From contig NZ_QLYZ01000013.1 of the NCBI RefSeq assembly GCF_003350325.1, positions 1 through 64,000 on the forward strand: DNA of 64,000 nt. The letters are read 5' to 3'. Of this stretch, positions 47,598 through 57,210 are shown in pieces; positions within the stretch are counted from its first letter, which is position 1, and each line of letters begins with the position of its first letter. Origin of the DNA: Vibrio rhodolitus. Lineage in GTDB: Bacteria; Pseudomonadota; Gammaproteobacteria; Enterobacterales; Vibrionaceae. The position numbers were made by a program, and so were the translations under genes. The notes beneath the pieces were generated by a model, which worked only from the letters and a program-made list of their open reading frames with translations, was not told where the DNA came from and ran no database searches.

Positions 47598-47694
47598 CAG
47601 AGTTAGTTTTATGTCAGTTTCACATGGCATGACTGGTCAAAGTGGTAGTTTTACTTATTATGTAATCATCAACTACATGAATAAGGTGAGAGAG

Positions 47695-48390
47695 ATGAAG
47701 AAGTTATCTTTGGCAGTGATTGCGCTTTCGACCAGTTTGAGTTTTGGCGCGATGGCAAATGAGTTGAGCTTTCCCCATTTGTCGACCACAGGCTATGGTG
47801 AAGTCGTGGCTAAGCCGGATATGGCAGAGTTCTCCGTACAAGTGGTTGAAACCACGATGACGGCAGAACAAGCGAAGCAAAGTGTTGATAAGGCAGTCGA
47901 GGCTTTTTTGACCAAGCTTAAGCAACAAGGGGTTGCTGCAGAGCAGATAACCAGTACCAATCTCTATCTTTCACCTCAGTATCATTACCCGAAAAAAGGG
48001 CAAGCGGAACTGGTTGGCTACCGTGCTAGTCGCACGATTACCGTTACGGTTGATGAGTTAGAAAAACTGAATTCTTATCTTGATACCGCGCTAAGTGCTG
48101 GCATTAACCAAGTCGACAATATTAGCTTAAAGGTAAAAGACGAAGCGAAATATCAACAGCAAGCTCGTCTCGCCGCTATTAAGGACGCGCAGCAAAAAGC
48201 GCAATCATTGGCACAAGGTTTTGCACAAGATTTAGGTAAGGTGTGGCAGATCAACTACAACTCGCCAAGCAGCCGACCAGTATTGATGCGTGCAATGAGT
48301 ATGGATATGAAGTCGGAATCGAATGGCTATCAAGATTCAACTATTGTCATTCGTGATCGAGTGGATGTGGTATATCGACTTGAAGACTAA
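47695..48390 (+). CDS. yggE: SIMPL domain protein YggE
   Basis: The 231-residue periplasmic protein starts with a signal peptide (LSLAVIALSTSLSFGAMA, cleaved after about residue 22) and a SIMPL (DUF541) domain: LSTTGYGEVVAKPDMAEFSVQV, LVGYRASRTITVTVDELEKL and the C-terminal IVIRDRVDVVYRL. YggE of E. coli is described as an oxidative stress defence protein, but its activity is unknown. The ATG at 47695 follows AAGGTGAGAGAG. The argO-argP-yggE order is conserved in E. coli and Vibrio. Confidence 0.9.
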   Translation: MKKLSLAVIALSTSLSFGAMANELSFPHLSTTGYGEVVAKPDMAEFSVQVVETTMTAEQAKQSVDKAVEAFLTKLKQQGVAAEQITSTNLYLSPQYHYPKKGQAELVGYRASRTITVTVDELEKLNSYLDTALSAGINQVDNISLKVKDEAKYQQQARLAAIKDAQQKAQSLAQGFAQDLGKVWQINYNSPSSRPVLMRAMSMDMKSESNGYQDSTIVIRDRVDVVYRLED

Positions 48391-48420
48391 GCCTCAAGTC
48401 GATAGCAGATCGGCTTGATG

Positions 48421-49080
48421 TTAGGCGGCTGGGCTAACCGCTTGGTCCAGCTGCAAAATCATATTAGAGATATAGCGTTCATATTTAATAACCGCATTAT
48501 CACTGTCTTTTGCTAGTACGCACTTTACGATCGATTCATATTCGTCGACATCAATAGCATGAATGTGCAAACCACTATTGATGGCATGAAAACGATAGCG
48601 TTGAACTTGATTGAGTAGATCAGCGAAAAACGACAGCATGATCTTAGAGGTCGCAGCATTAAGCAGACATTCATGGAAATGGCGTTGACGCTCTTGCCAT
48701 TCGATCCAATCATATTCTTCTTGCATGGTTTTTAAGCGAGATAGCTTGTGGTAAGCGGTGAGCAATTCGAGCTCCCAGCTTTCATCACCATGATTAATTG
48801 CCTGTTTGAGCAAGACTGGGGTAATGATACGCAAGCTATCATGGAGGTCAGCCAGTTCAGATGTTGAAATAGGCGCGACCCAACATCCTTTCTGTGGTTC
48901 AACCACCACAAATTTAGACCACGAAAGCTGAACTAACGCTTCACGAATGGGTGAGGCACCCACGTCATATCGCGTTTTAAGATCGGCTACTACTAGTTTT
49001 TCACTTGGGGCAAAGTTACCAACTAAGATGTCATGACGGATCATCTTAGCCACTTTGTCAGTTAACGTTGGGCTTGGCAC
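48421..49080 (-). CDS. GntR family transcriptional regulator (FCD domain)
   Basis: The 219-residue protein has an N-terminal winged helix-turn-helix (SEKLVVADLKTRYDVGASPIREALVQLS, about residues 26-53) and an all-helical FCD ligand domain of FadR type (about 85-210) in which His residues such as HFHECLLNA may bind metal. Translation starts at GTG 49080, with GAGGA seven bases upstream. Its ligand and targets cannot be read from the sequence. It is convergent with yggE and sits downstream of pykF. Confidence 0.85.
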   Translation of the reverse strand: MPSPTLTDKVAKMIRHDILVGNFAPSEKLVVADLKTRYDVGASPIREALVQLSWSKFVVVEPQKGCWVAPISTSELADLHDSLRIITPVLLKQAINHGDESWELELLTAYHKLSRLKTMQEEYDWIEWQERQRHFHECLLNAATSKIMLSFFADLLNQVQRYRFHAINSGLHIHAIDVDEYESIVKCVLAKDSDNAVIKYERYISNMILQLDQAVSPAA

Positions 49081-49198
49081 TATACAATCCTCGCTATAGC
49101 AATCAGAGCTACTTCAACCTTGAATCTGATTTAACGGTACGTAGTACTTTTGCGCGAATATACAGCGTACTGAATAACGAGGCAAGCGGGTATATAAA

Positions 49199-49222
49199 AA
49201 AAGGGGGCATAGCCCCCTTTTT
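49199..49222 (-). terminator. Terminator of pykF
   Basis: AAGGGGGC and GCCCCCTT flank ATA; on the minus strand the stem is followed by a run of seven T. It lies 28 bases after the pykF stop. Confidence 0.92.
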
Positions 49223-49249
49223 GTTTATTTGCTTGTATACATTTTGAAA

Positions 49250-50662
49250 TTATAAAACGTGTACAGAAGCTGTGTTAGTTGTGCCTGAAGCAACTAGTGC
49301 ACCAGAAACCATCACTACGATATCGCCTTTCTTACCAAAACCAGAAGTTAGAGCGTACTCTTTACCGTTTTTGTAGAAATCATCAGTGCTGTCGATTGAA
49401 TCAACAAGAACTGGGCGAACACCTTTAGTAAGAACTAGTTGTGCCGCAGTCTTAGGGTTAGTTGTTAGCGCAACGATGCTTGCTGTTGGGAAGTACTTAC
49501 GTACTGAACGAGCAGATTTACCGCCTTCAGTTGCAACGATGATTAGTGGAGCTGCTAGTTTCTCAGCAGTGTCTACTGCGCCTTTACATACTGCTTCAGT
49601 GATGCGTAGACGTGGGCTGTCTAGACGAGAACCTAGCTCAGCTTTTAGAGCAGAGTCAGTACGGTTCGCGATTTGAGCCATGATAGATACCGCTTCAACT
49701 GGGTACTTACCTTTAGCAGTTTCACCAGAAAGCATTACAGCATCAGTACCGTCCATGATTGCGTTCGCAACGTCACCCGCTTCTGCACGAGTTGGACGTG
49801 GGTTGTTGATCATAGAATCTAGCATTTGAGTAGCAGTGATAACTACTTTACGTGCACGGTTACATTTCTCGATCATCATCTTCTGAGCGAAGATTACTTC
49901 TTCAGCTGGGATTTCAACACCTAGGTCACCACGAGCAACCATGATACCGTCAGAAAGCTCTAGGATCTCGTCGAAGTTATCAACACCTTCTTGGTTTTCG
50001 ATCTTAGAGATGATTTGGATGTCTGCGCCGCCGTTAGCCGTTAGGATCTCACGGATTTCTTTAACGTCAGAAGCTTTACGGATGAAAGATGCTGCAACGA
50101 AGTCAACGCCTTGCTCACAACCGAATTTAAGGTCGTTCTTATCTTTTTCAGATAGAGCTGGAAGTTGAACAGAAACGCCAGGTAGGTTAACACCTTTGTT
50201 TTCGCCTAGAGCACCGTTGTTAAGAACTTTACACTTAACTTCAGTGTCAGTAGTTGAGATAACTTCCATCTCGATTAGACCGTCGTCTACTAGGATAGTG
50301 TTACCTGCAGAAAGGTCTTGTGCGAAACCTGCGTAAGTTACTGCTACAGTTTCTTTGTTACCTACAACTGAAGTATCAGTTGTGAAAGTGAATTCTTGAC
50401 CAGCTACTAGATCAACGTCGTTGCCGCCTTCTAGTTTGATAGTACGGATTTCTGGACCTTTAGTATCTAGAAGGATAGCTAGTTGTTTACCAGTTACTTC
50501 CATTACTTTACGGAAGTTATCGATACGAGTGCCGTGTTCTGCGTAGTCACCGTGAGAGAAGTTTAGACGCATTACGTTCATGCCAGCGTTTACAAGTTCA
50601 GTTAGCTTCTCTACTGATTCAGTTTTAGGGCCAATCGTACATACGATTTTGGTCTTTTTCAT
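49250..50662 (-). CDS. pykF: Pyruvate kinase I (PykF)
   Basis: The 470-residue enzyme makes pyruvate and ATP from phosphoenolpyruvate. Landmarks are [24 protein letters not shown], the signature [30 protein letters not shown] and the C-terminal SVHVL of PykF. Length equals E. coli PykF (470), which is activated by fructose-1,6-bisphosphate; the effector domain (about 345-470) is intact. The ATG at 50662 fits the family, while the longer open frame to 50788 covers the leader hairpin and is not protein-like. Confidence 0.97.
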   Translation of the reverse strand: MKKTKIVCTIGPKTESVEKLTELVNAGMNVMRLNFSHGDYAEHGTRIDNFRKVMEVTGKQLAILLDTKGPEIRTIKLEGGNDVDLVAGQEFTFTTDTSVVGNKETVAVTYAGFAQDLSAGNTILVDDGLIEMEVISTTDTEVKCKVLNNGALGENKGVNLPGVSVQLPALSEKDKNDLKFGCEQGVDFVAASFIRKASDVKEIREILTANGGADIQIISKIENQEGVDNFDEILELSDGIMVARGDLGVEIPAEEVIFAQKMMIEKCNRARKVVITATQMLDSMINNPRPTRAEAGDVANAIMDGTDAVMLSGETAKGKYPVEAVSIMAQIANRTDSALKAELGSRLDSPRLRITEAVCKGAVDTAEKLAAPLIIVATEGGKSARSVRKYFPTASIVALTTNPKTAAQLVLTKGVRPVLVDSIDSTDDFYKNGKEYALTSGFGKKGDIVVMVSGALVASGTTNTASVHVL

Positions 50663-50715
50663 GGAAGATACTCTCCGGTAAATAAATATAGTTACAATTT
50701 CAAACCTAGTCTTGT

Positions 50716-50746
50716 GAAAGTGTTCGCTGTTTTTCTGAACACTTTC
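50716..50746 (-). other. Hairpin in the pykF leader
   Basis: GAAAGTGTTC (50716-50725) and GAACACTTTC (50737-50746) are exact complements with an 11-base loop, 54 bases ahead of the pykF ATG. The 465-base pykF-deoR interval otherwise shows an A/T-rich stretch with poly-T runs near 50890 and 50950 and no reading frame. Whether the hairpin is an operator or an mRNA structure is unknown. Confidence 0.6.
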
Positions 50747-51064
50747 GCTTCTGGAGCCAATGCTGATCAATACATTTTGTGCCTGCAAATAATCAGTGTA
50801 GTTACGCCTTCTGTATTTGCTCCAGTTTTGAAAGTCTTTTATCGAATTTAGTCATTTTATGACCATTCTGACTTCATAAAAGCGGGTTTTTTTGTGATTT
50901 TCACCACTTTACCCACCTTTGATTGCAAAAAAATTGCCGAATTCTGTAATTTTTTTTCTTTTCGGTTGCGAATTCTACCACCGAATCAATCCAATATCAC
51001 TGCTTAAGAATTGTCTTAGGACAAGGTTTTCTCTCTAAATATTAATTTTTTGGTTCAAAATAAA

Positions 51065-51104
51065 TGGACGAATATCTTTCGAAGTGACTATAATAAATTT
51101 CGAA
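51065..51104 (+). promoter_or_regulatory. Promoter of the DeoR-family gene with paired TTTCGAA sites
   Basis: TGGACG (51065-51070) and the perfect -10 TATAAT (51089-51094) are 18 bases apart. TTTCGAA occurs at 51077-51083, between them, and again at 51098-51104, at the expected start point, exactly 21 bases (two helical turns) later; a further ACGAAA follows. This is the geometry of an autoregulatory operator. Confidence 0.6.
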
Positions 51105-51128
51105 ACGAAACTTTTAATTAGTCAGACA

Positions 51129-51890
51129 ATGTCAAAACGAAACACACAGCTAAGAAGACATGCTATTTCTGCTTTGGTGAACACCAAAGGTGAGGTGAGT
51201 GTGGAAGAGCTTTCGATCAAATTTGAAACCTCAGAAGTCACAATTAGAAAGGATCTCGCCTCTCTAGAGAAAAATGGTCAATTATTGCGCCGATATGGTG
51301 GTGCAATAGCGCTCCCTTCGGAAGTTGTTAGTGATGAATTGGATGCAAAAGTTTCGGTTCGTAAGTTGGAGTTGTCCGTGGCGGCGGCTGAGCTGATTCG
51401 CGATCACAACCGCATCGTGATCGACAGTGGCAGTACAACAGCAGCGTTGATCCAGCAATTAAATGGCAAACGTGGTTTGGTGGTGATGACGAACTCACTT
51501 CACGTGGCAAATGCACTCAACGAGTTGGAAAGTGAACCACACTTGTTAATGACGGGTGGTACATGGGACGCACATTCGGAGTCTTTTCAGGGGCAGGTCG
51601 CTGAAACGGTATTGCGCTCATATGACTTTGACCAGCTATTTATCGGTGCTGATGGTGTCGACTTGGAGCGAGGAACAACAACGTTTAACGAGCTGGTGGG
51701 GCTGAGTAAGGTTATGGCTGATGTATCACGAGAGGTGATCGTGATGGTTGAGTCCGAGAAAATCGGTCGCAAGATCCCCAATCTTGAACTGAGCTGGGAT
51801 GCGATAGACGTACTGATCACCAACAAAGACTTGTCTTCTGACTACCAACAACAAATCGAATCTTTTGGTGTGAAAGTTATTCTCGCCTAA
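51129..51890 (+). CDS. DeoR/GlpR family regulator linked to glmS
   Basis: The 253-residue repressor has an N-terminal DeoR helix-turn-helix (GEVSVEELSIKFETSEVTIRKDLASLEKNGQLLRRYGGA, about residues 19-57) and a C-terminal sugar-phosphate sensor (DeoRC) with IDSGSTTAALIQQL and FIGADGVDLERG. The family binds phosphosugars. Gene order regulator-glmS, separated by 58 bases, suggests it responds to an amino-sugar phosphate and controls glmS; DeoR-like GlmR regulators are known beside glmS in some proteobacteria. I use the ATG at 51129; the frame extends upstream to 51084 through its own promoter. Confidence 0.85.
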   Translation: MSKRNTQLRRHAISALVNTKGEVSVEELSIKFETSEVTIRKDLASLEKNGQLLRRYGGAIALPSEVVSDELDAKVSVRKLELSVAAAELIRDHNRIVIDSGSTTAALIQQLNGKRGLVVMTNSLHVANALNELESEPHLLMTGGTWDAHSESFQGQVAETVLRSYDFDQLFIGADGVDLERGTTTFNELVGLSKVMADVSREVIVMVESEKIGRKIPNLELSWDAIDVLITNKDLSSDYQQQIESFGVKVILA

Positions 51891-51948
51891 ACAAATTTAG
51901 GGCCTTTGCTTGCTGCCCTTCGGAAAATAGAGAAATTGGAGAAATCTT

Positions 51949-53781
51949 ATGTGCGGAATCGTAGGTGCCGTAGCGCAACGTGATGTAGCAGAAATTCTGG
52001 TTGAAGGACTAAAACGCTTAGAATATCGCGGCTATGACTCAGCGGGAATCGCTGTGGTTGACACACAATCTAATCTGACTCGCCTGCGCCGTTTAGGCAA
52101 AGTAAAAGAATTAGCTGATGCAGTTGAGAGTGCAGATGTTGCAGGCGGCACAGGTATCGCACATACCCGTTGGGCAACCCATGGTGAGCCATCGGAAGTG
52201 AATGCGCATCCCCACATTTCTGGTGATATTACCGTTGTACACAACGGCATTATTGAAAACCATGAAGAGTTACGCGCCACGCTACGTGAACGTGGCTACG
52301 TATTTGAATCGCAAACCGATACGGAAGTGATTGCCCACTTAGTGGAATGGGAGTTGCGCTCGGCATCATCATTGTTGGAAGCGTTGCAAAACACCGCCAA
52401 GCAGCTTGAAGGTGCTTACGGTACGGTTGTGATGGATCGTAAAGATCCGAGCCGCCTAGTGGTGGCGCGTTCTGGTAGCCCAATCGTGGTGGGTTTTGGT
52501 GTAGGTGAAAACTTCTTAGCCTCTGATCAACTGGCACTGCTTAATGTAACGCGCCGCTTTATGTACCTTGAAGAGGGGGATGTGGCAGAGATTACTCGTC
52601 GTGAGGTAAAAGTCTTTGCGCAAAATGGCGAGCAAGTTGAGCGTGAGATTATTGAATCTAATGCTGAGCACGACGCGGGTGATAAAGGTAAATACCGCCA
52701 CTTTATGCAAAAAGAAGTCTATGAGCAGCCAACTGCGCTTATCAATACAATGGAAGGGCGCATTACGGCGGATTCGGTCGTGACCAATGCAATCGGTGTA
52801 AAAGCCGCTGAAATCCTTGAACAAGTAGAACATGTACAGATTGTGGCGTGTGGTACTTCATACAATGCTGGCATGGTGGCACGTTACTGGTTTGAAGATA
52901 TTGCTGGCGTGAGTTGTGATGTCGAAATCGCTTCTGAATTCCGCTACCGCAAATTTGTTACCCGTCCAAACAGCCTATTGATCACCTTGTCACAATCGGG
53001 TGAAACGGCTGATACGCTTGCGGCGCTGCGTCTAGCAAAAGAAAAGGGCTATATGGCGGCGATGACTATTTGTAACGTAGCAGGTTCCTCACTCGTGCGT
53101 GAGTCTGATTTTGCCTTTATGACTCGTGCTGGGGTAGAAATTGGTGTGGCATCAACCAAAGCCTTTACTACCCAATTGTCAGCGTTGTTGATGCTGGTAA
53201 CGGCATTAGGTAAACAGCAAGGTCGTATTGATAAAGCGCGTGAGAAAGAGATTGTTGAGGCGCTGCATGCTTTGCCAAATCAAATTAATCAAGCGCTGTC
53301 TTTTGAGCGAGAAATCGAAGCATTAGCAGAAGACTTTGCCGATAAAAACCACACGCTTTTCCTAGGGCGTGGCGAGTTTTACCCGATTGCGATGGAAGCC
53401 TCACTCAAGCTAAAAGAGATCTCTTACATTCATGCTGAAGCATACGCAGCTGGCGAACTGAAACATGGTCCTTTGGCGTTAATTGATGCTGACATGCCAG
53501 TCGTAGTCGTTGCACCAAGTAACGATCTGCTCGAGAAGCTAAAATCGAATATCGAAGAGGTGCGTGCTCGTGGCGGTCTTTTGTATGTCTTTGCTGATGC
53601 CAATGCCGGATTTGAGGCGGATGATACGATGAAGATCATCACCATGCCGCACGTGAGTGAAATTACGGCACCAATCTATTACACCATCCCAATGCAGTTG
53701 CTGTCGTACTACGTGGCATTGATCAAAGGGACAGATGTTGACCAACCGCGCAACTTAGCAAAAGCGGTCACAGTAGAATAA
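51949..53781 (+). CDS. glmS: Glutamine-fructose-6-phosphate aminotransferase
   Basis: The 610-residue enzyme makes glucosamine-6-phosphate, the first step toward UDP-GlcNAc, peptidoglycan and LPS. Cys2 of [10 protein letters not shown] is the glutaminase nucleophile. [18 protein letters not shown], two SIS domains (about residues 285-425 and 455-600; [16 protein letters not shown]) and the C-terminal [13 protein letters not shown] are conserved. GGAGAAATC precedes the ATG. The 58-base gap from the DeoR gene contains AGGGC/GCCCT, a small hairpin near 51900-51920. No GlmS ribozyme is present. Confidence 0.97.
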   Translation: MCGIVGAVAQRDVAEILVEGLKRLEYRGYDSAGIAVVDTQSNLTRLRRLGKVKELADAVESADVAGGTGIAHTRWATHGEPSEVNAHPHISGDITVVHNGIIENHEELRATLRERGYVFESQTDTEVIAHLVEWELRSASSLLEALQNTAKQLEGAYGTVVMDRKDPSRLVVARSGSPIVVGFGVGENFLASDQLALLNVTRRFMYLEEGDVAEITRREVKVFAQNGEQVEREIIESNAEHDAGDKGKYRHFMQKEVYEQPTALINTMEGRITADSVVTNAIGVKAAEILEQVEHVQIVACGTSYNAGMVARYWFEDIAGVSCDVEIASEFRYRKFVTRPNSLLITLSQSGETADTLAALRLAKEKGYMAAMTICNVAGSSLVRESDFAFMTRAGVEIGVASTKAFTTQLSALLMLVTALGKQQGRIDKAREKEIVEALHALPNQINQALSFEREIEALAEDFADKNHTLFLGRGEFYPIAMEASLKLKEISYIHAEAYAAGELKHGPLALIDADMPVVVVAPSNDLLEKLKSNIEEVRARGGLLYVFADANAGFEADDTMKIITMPHVSEITAPIYYTIPMQLLSYYVALIKGTDVDQPRNLAKAVTVE

Positions 53782-53805
53782 TATTTCACCAAGTTAAATT
53801 AGTTC

Positions 53806-53841
53806 AAACCTCCACTGATGAGATGTCAGTGGAGGTTTTTT
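53806..53841 (+). terminator. Terminator after glmS
   Basis: AAACCTCCACTGA (53806-53818) pairs perfectly with TCAGTGGAGGTTT (53826-53838), then T residues. Confidence 0.95.
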
Positions 53842-54254
53842 ATTGCCTTGCAACCATTGTGCTGCCTACGCTTCACGCATAGTGGCTTGTTTTTCGGCAG
53901 GTGATATTTCTTTAATTTATGATCTGATTCATCAAAATAAATACATTAAATGGCGCACCGTTTTTATCAGAAATCATAGATGGTAATTATGGAAGTTAAT
54001 ATTAGTTTAAAATTGCATTAATTTAATTGTCGAAATATTTGCTTTCTTAGATGATTAATAAAATCTTATCAAAACAATAGAAATTCGCTCTGTGTCTAAT
54101 TGAATATTTGCAGCGTTAAACTTGTGACAAATAGAAAGTTTTTATTTTCTTGTAAAGATAACGGTCACACTTAACTATTAATTTCATTCGATTAATAAGT
54201 TTTATCCTTGATTATTGCTCAGTCGAATTATTTTCAATTAGCAGTGAGAAAGAA

Positions 54255-54359
54255 ATGAAACATATTTTTAGATTAAGGCGATTAGGAGAAGTTAGCCATA
54301 GAGCTTGGTACACCCTTGATTTTAAGTTGTCTATCCTACCATCTTGCCGTCATATCTAG
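54255..54359 (+). CDS. Doubtful 34-aa reading frame just before the ERIC element
   Basis: An ATG at 54255, with GAGAAAG upstream, opens a 34-residue frame ending at TAG 54357-54359, five bases before the repeat. The peptide (MKHIFRLRRLGEVSHRAWYT and a tail) is basic and resembles the cytoplasmic N-terminus of a membrane protein. It could be a gene remnant truncated where the repeat lies, a true small protein, or chance. Confidence 0.25.
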   Translation: MKHIFRLRRLGEVSHRAWYTLDFKLSILPSCRHI

Positions 54360-54364
54360 TCTTT

Positions 54365-54491
54365 TATACCCGTCCCACTTGAAGTTGCAGCGGTGTTGAC
54401 TGGCACTCACAGACCTCATTACATAGTACATCTATGCTCAGAGGCTTTGTTCCTTTGTTGCCTACCTACACCTCCAAGTTGTTTGGGTATA
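54365..54491. repeat. ERIC element (127 bp)
   Basis: The element begins TATACCC (54365) and ends GGGTATA (54491), exactly 127 bases, the length of the enterobacterial repetitive intergenic consensus. Inside are ACTTGAAGTTGCAG, a central palindrome TTACATAGTACATCTATGCTC and the terminal CTCCAAGTTGTTTGGG. It matches ERIC organisation at both ends and in the centre. Confidence 0.9.
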
Positions 54492-54699
54492 TCCCTAGCA
54501 TCATTTGCTATGGGATCCTCATGATTTACAAAATCTATTTTAATTACTCTTTATAAACTCCATTGTCATTTATATCTAAAGAGTTCATTAATTTAGATTG
54601 AGTTATTTAAGCTAATTAATTTTAGTTCGATATCTACTGCCTAAAATAACCCGCCTACATGGATGGGTAGAATAACTATATCCAATATTGGAGCGTGAA

Positions 54700-55806
54700 A
54701 TGAAATTTAATAATAAGAAAGTGATTTTATTATCTAGCTTAGTGGTATCAAGCCAAGCGTTTGCTGTCAATGTGTTTAAAAATGATACCACCAGTGTTGA
54801 TATCTCTGGTGCATTTTTAATGGACTACTGGCAGCCAGTACATGCATTTGAAGATCATGATTTTAATACTAGCCGCAGTACATTAGGTTTTGGTATTGGA
54901 CATCAATTTGGCAATGGTTGGTCTGGTGATGTGAAATTTGAGTGGGATAACATTACGAGTGCGCCGACAGATGCCTCTGGTGAAAAATCCGATGATCAGT
55001 TCCGTACTCGTCTAGGTTACTTCTCGGTACATCATGAAGAGTACGGTAGTTTACGTTTTGGTAAGCAGTACTCGGCCTACCATGATGTAGCTGGTTATAT
55101 GGATAACTTGATTGTATTTGACCCAGATGCAACGCCAATCTTTAGTGATACGAAAGACGGCGGGTTTATGGGTACCGCACGTGGCGATGACTTGGTTACT
55201 TACCGGAATAGCTTTGAGAACTTAAATATTTCGGCTCAGTATGGTTTTAAAGAAAACGCACCGGGTGGCAAGTTAATGGCTCCGACCAGCGCAGAGCTTG
55301 CTCGTGAATCAAACTACGCCTTGGCAGTCAGTTATGACTTTGATTTTGGTTTAAGTCTTGGTGCAACGCATTTGGTTAATAAGGTTGAGACAACGGATGC
55401 TAGCTTGAATCTGGATCCAACTGATGAGCAAAAAATTACAACTCTCGCGGCAAAATATTCATACCAAGCGTTCAAGGTAACTGCTGCTTACACTGATGGC
55501 ACCAAAGCGCATGAAACCGGTTATTTAGCATATAGTGATAATTTCTATGCTGATGCAACAGGTATCGATGCTTATGCTGAATACTACTTTGCTATCGGTT
55601 TACGTCCATACGTTTACTTATCGAATGTAGACTTTGATGATGGCGATATTCAAGGTGAACGTAGTATCTACTCAATGGGTCTAAGCTATCACGCTGCGCC
55701 TAATTTCATCATCTCTGGTGAAGTGAGAAAAGTAGAAGAAGAAGGTCTAAGTGCTGGTGATCAAGATGATACGATTTCTGGTATCACAGTAATTTACGCG
55801 TTCTAA
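54700..55806 (+). CDS. General porin (Gram-negative porin, OmpU/OmpC-like)
   Basis: The 368-residue protein has a signal peptide (VILLSSLVVSSQAFA) and then VNVFKNDTTSVDISGAFLMDYW, alternating barrel strands, SLRFGKQYSAYHDVAGY in the constriction-loop region, and a C-terminal strand ending in Phe (GITVIYAF). This is the 16-strand trimeric porin plan of OmpU-like proteins, but I cannot assign it to a specific porin. I prefer ATG 54700 behind GGAGCGTG; TTG at 54688 is possible. An 860-base A/T-rich upstream region suggests complex control. A convergent TRAP binding protein gene follows. Confidence 0.88.
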   Translation: MKFNNKKVILLSSLVVSSQAFAVNVFKNDTTSVDISGAFLMDYWQPVHAFEDHDFNTSRSTLGFGIGHQFGNGWSGDVKFEWDNITSAPTDASGEKSDDQFRTRLGYFSVHHEEYGSLRFGKQYSAYHDVAGYMDNLIVFDPDATPIFSDTKDGGFMGTARGDDLVTYRNSFENLNISAQYGFKENAPGGKLMAPTSAELARESNYALAVSYDFDFGLSLGATHLVNKVETTDASLNLDPTDEQKITTLAAKYSYQAFKVTAAYTDGTKAHETGYLAYSDNFYADATGIDAYAEYYFAIGLRPYVYLSNVDFDDGDIQGERSIYSMGLSYHAAPNFIISGEVRKVEEEGLSAGDQDDTISGITVIYAF

Positions 55807-55828
55807 GATCCTAATTAAGCGTTAAGTT

Positions 55829-55859
55829 AAGAGCCAGAGGTTTGCGTCTCTGGCTCTTT
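55829..55859. terminator. Terminator between the porin and dctP genes
   Basis: GAGCCAGAG (55831-55839) pairs with CTCTGGCTC (55848-55856), flanked by AA and TTT. It ends five bases before the dctP stop codon. Confidence 0.88.
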
Positions 55860-55863
55860 GTCA

Positions 55864-56934
55864 TTAATTGCTATTTAGGTAAGCCTTAGTTGAGATCTCA
55901 GTCCATGAACGCACCTTACTTAGGTATTGACGCTGAGACTCAATAATACGCTGCGCAAGGGGATCTTTACTGGCGTATTCTTCTAACAGCGCTTGTTTTT
56001 CACTGTTTAAACGCTCACGAACTTCAGGTGGGAATTCCAATACTTGGATATCTGGGTATTCTTGGCTCATGGTTGCCCAGCTATTGGCATTGGCATCGAT
56101 CGCTTGCGTGTACATATCAAAGGCTGCCACGCGGAACGCGGTTTCTAGGATCACTTGTAGGTCTTTAGGTAATTTATCCCAAGCTCGTTTGTTAACTAAA
56201 AATTGAGTCTCTGACCCAGGCTCTTGCCAAGCAGTGTAGTAATATTTGGCGATTTGGTGAAAGCCCATACGTAGATCAAACGCAGGACCTGCCCACTCTA
56301 GGGCATCGATAGTGCCGCGCTCTAGCGAGGTATAGAGCTCACCCGGAGCAATATTGGTTGGCTTCGCGCCAACTCGCGCCATCACTTCACCAGCAAAACC
56401 AGGAATGCGCATCTTAAGACCTTTTAGATCATCGATGGTCTTAATCTCTTTTTGGAACCAGCCACCCATCTGAATATCTGAATTACCGCCAGGGAAAGAG
56501 AGCAAGTTATGCGGCGCATACACTTCTTGCATTAATTCCATACCGCCACCATGGTAGAACCATGCATATTGCTCCGTCGACATCATGCCAAATGGCATCG
56601 CTGAAAAGTAGAGTGTGTTTGGTACTTTGCCTTTCCAGTAATAAGACGCAGAGTGTCCCAAGTCGTACTGACCCGACTTGACCATATCAAACACCCCGAG
56701 CGGTGCTTTGTGCTTATTGGCGGAATCGATGCGGATTTGCAGGCGTCCGTTTGACATCTCTTCAGCTAATTTCGCCATGTTCTTTGAGGCATCACCTAGG
56801 ATAGGAGTATTGGCTCCCCAAGTTTCTGCTAGCTTAAGGCGATAGACTTTTTCTTGTGCAAAAGCTCCAACTGAGCCAACGCTGAATGAGACAGCGACGA
56901 CACTTGCCAGAGCCTGTTTAATCCATTTATTCAT
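55864..56934 (-). CDS. TRAP transporter solute-binding protein (DctP/TakP type), orphan
   Basis: The 356-residue protein has a signal peptide (ALASVVAVSFSVGSVGAFA) and the DctP fold. The substrate-anchoring Arg lies in LKGLKMRIPGFAGEVMARVG, followed by the ISSUE-type block GELYTSLERGTIDALEWAGP and then LVNKRAWDKLPKDLQVIL. Such proteins deliver carboxylates, keto acids or similar to a DctQ-DctM permease. No DctQ or DctM gene lies in the window, so it must use a partner elsewhere. TakP-like features suggest 2-oxo acids, as inference only. Confidence 0.88.
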   Translation of the reverse strand: MNKWIKQALASVVAVSFSVGSVGAFAQEKVYRLKLAETWGANTPILGDASKNMAKLAEEMSNGRLQIRIDSANKHKAPLGVFDMVKSGQYDLGHSASYYWKGKVPNTLYFSAMPFGMMSTEQYAWFYHGGGMELMQEVYAPHNLLSFPGGNSDIQMGGWFQKEIKTIDDLKGLKMRIPGFAGEVMARVGAKPTNIAPGELYTSLERGTIDALEWAGPAFDLRMGFHQIAKYYYTAWQEPGSETQFLVNKRAWDKLPKDLQVILETAFRVAAFDMYTQAIDANANSWATMSQEYPDIQVLEFPPEVRERLNSEKQALLEEYASKDPLAQRIIESQRQYLSKVRSWTEISTKAYLNSN

Positions 56935-57210
56935 TATTATGACTTCCTGTATTGACTACTTTATCGTTGGTAGAGTTAAAGTTCTTATTTTTTGCGTCAA
57001 GCTAGGGCGTGGTCATTTATTGGGCAAAAAAAAGCATAAACTTTGGTTTTAGTCAGTCAGAATAGATGAGTGTAGCGTCGAGGGGCGTTTTGATTGGTGT
57101 TCGTTACTAAGCGGGCTAAGTCGTTAGTTCATCATTGCGTTTTGATTTATTGAGCATGGATCACGGCTTAGCATTTACTAAGCCGCAACTTTCATTGCCG
57201 ACACCGTTCG

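Larger units (their letters stand above)
53842..54699. other. 860-base A/T-rich intergenic region between glmS and the porin gene
   Basis: It contains a 127-bp ERIC element, one short reading frame (54255-54359) and otherwise long A/T-rich stretches of the kind bound by H-NS. An imperfect inverted repeat lies at 54491-54516 (ATCCCTAGCA and TGCTATGGGAT). I found no tRNA or recognised small RNA. Confidence 0.6.

Noticed and set aside
50663-50788. N-terminal extension of pykF
   Set aside because: The 42 extra residues are absent from the family and cover a leader inverted repeat.
50945-50960. HexR site in the pykF-deoR interval
   Set aside because: Only one half (TGTAATT) of the palindrome is present within a poly-T tract.
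51900-51925. GlmS ribozyme
   Set aside because: Only a small AGGGC/GCCCT stem is present; the conserved ribozyme core is absent, and the ribozyme is known mainly from Gram-positive bacteria.
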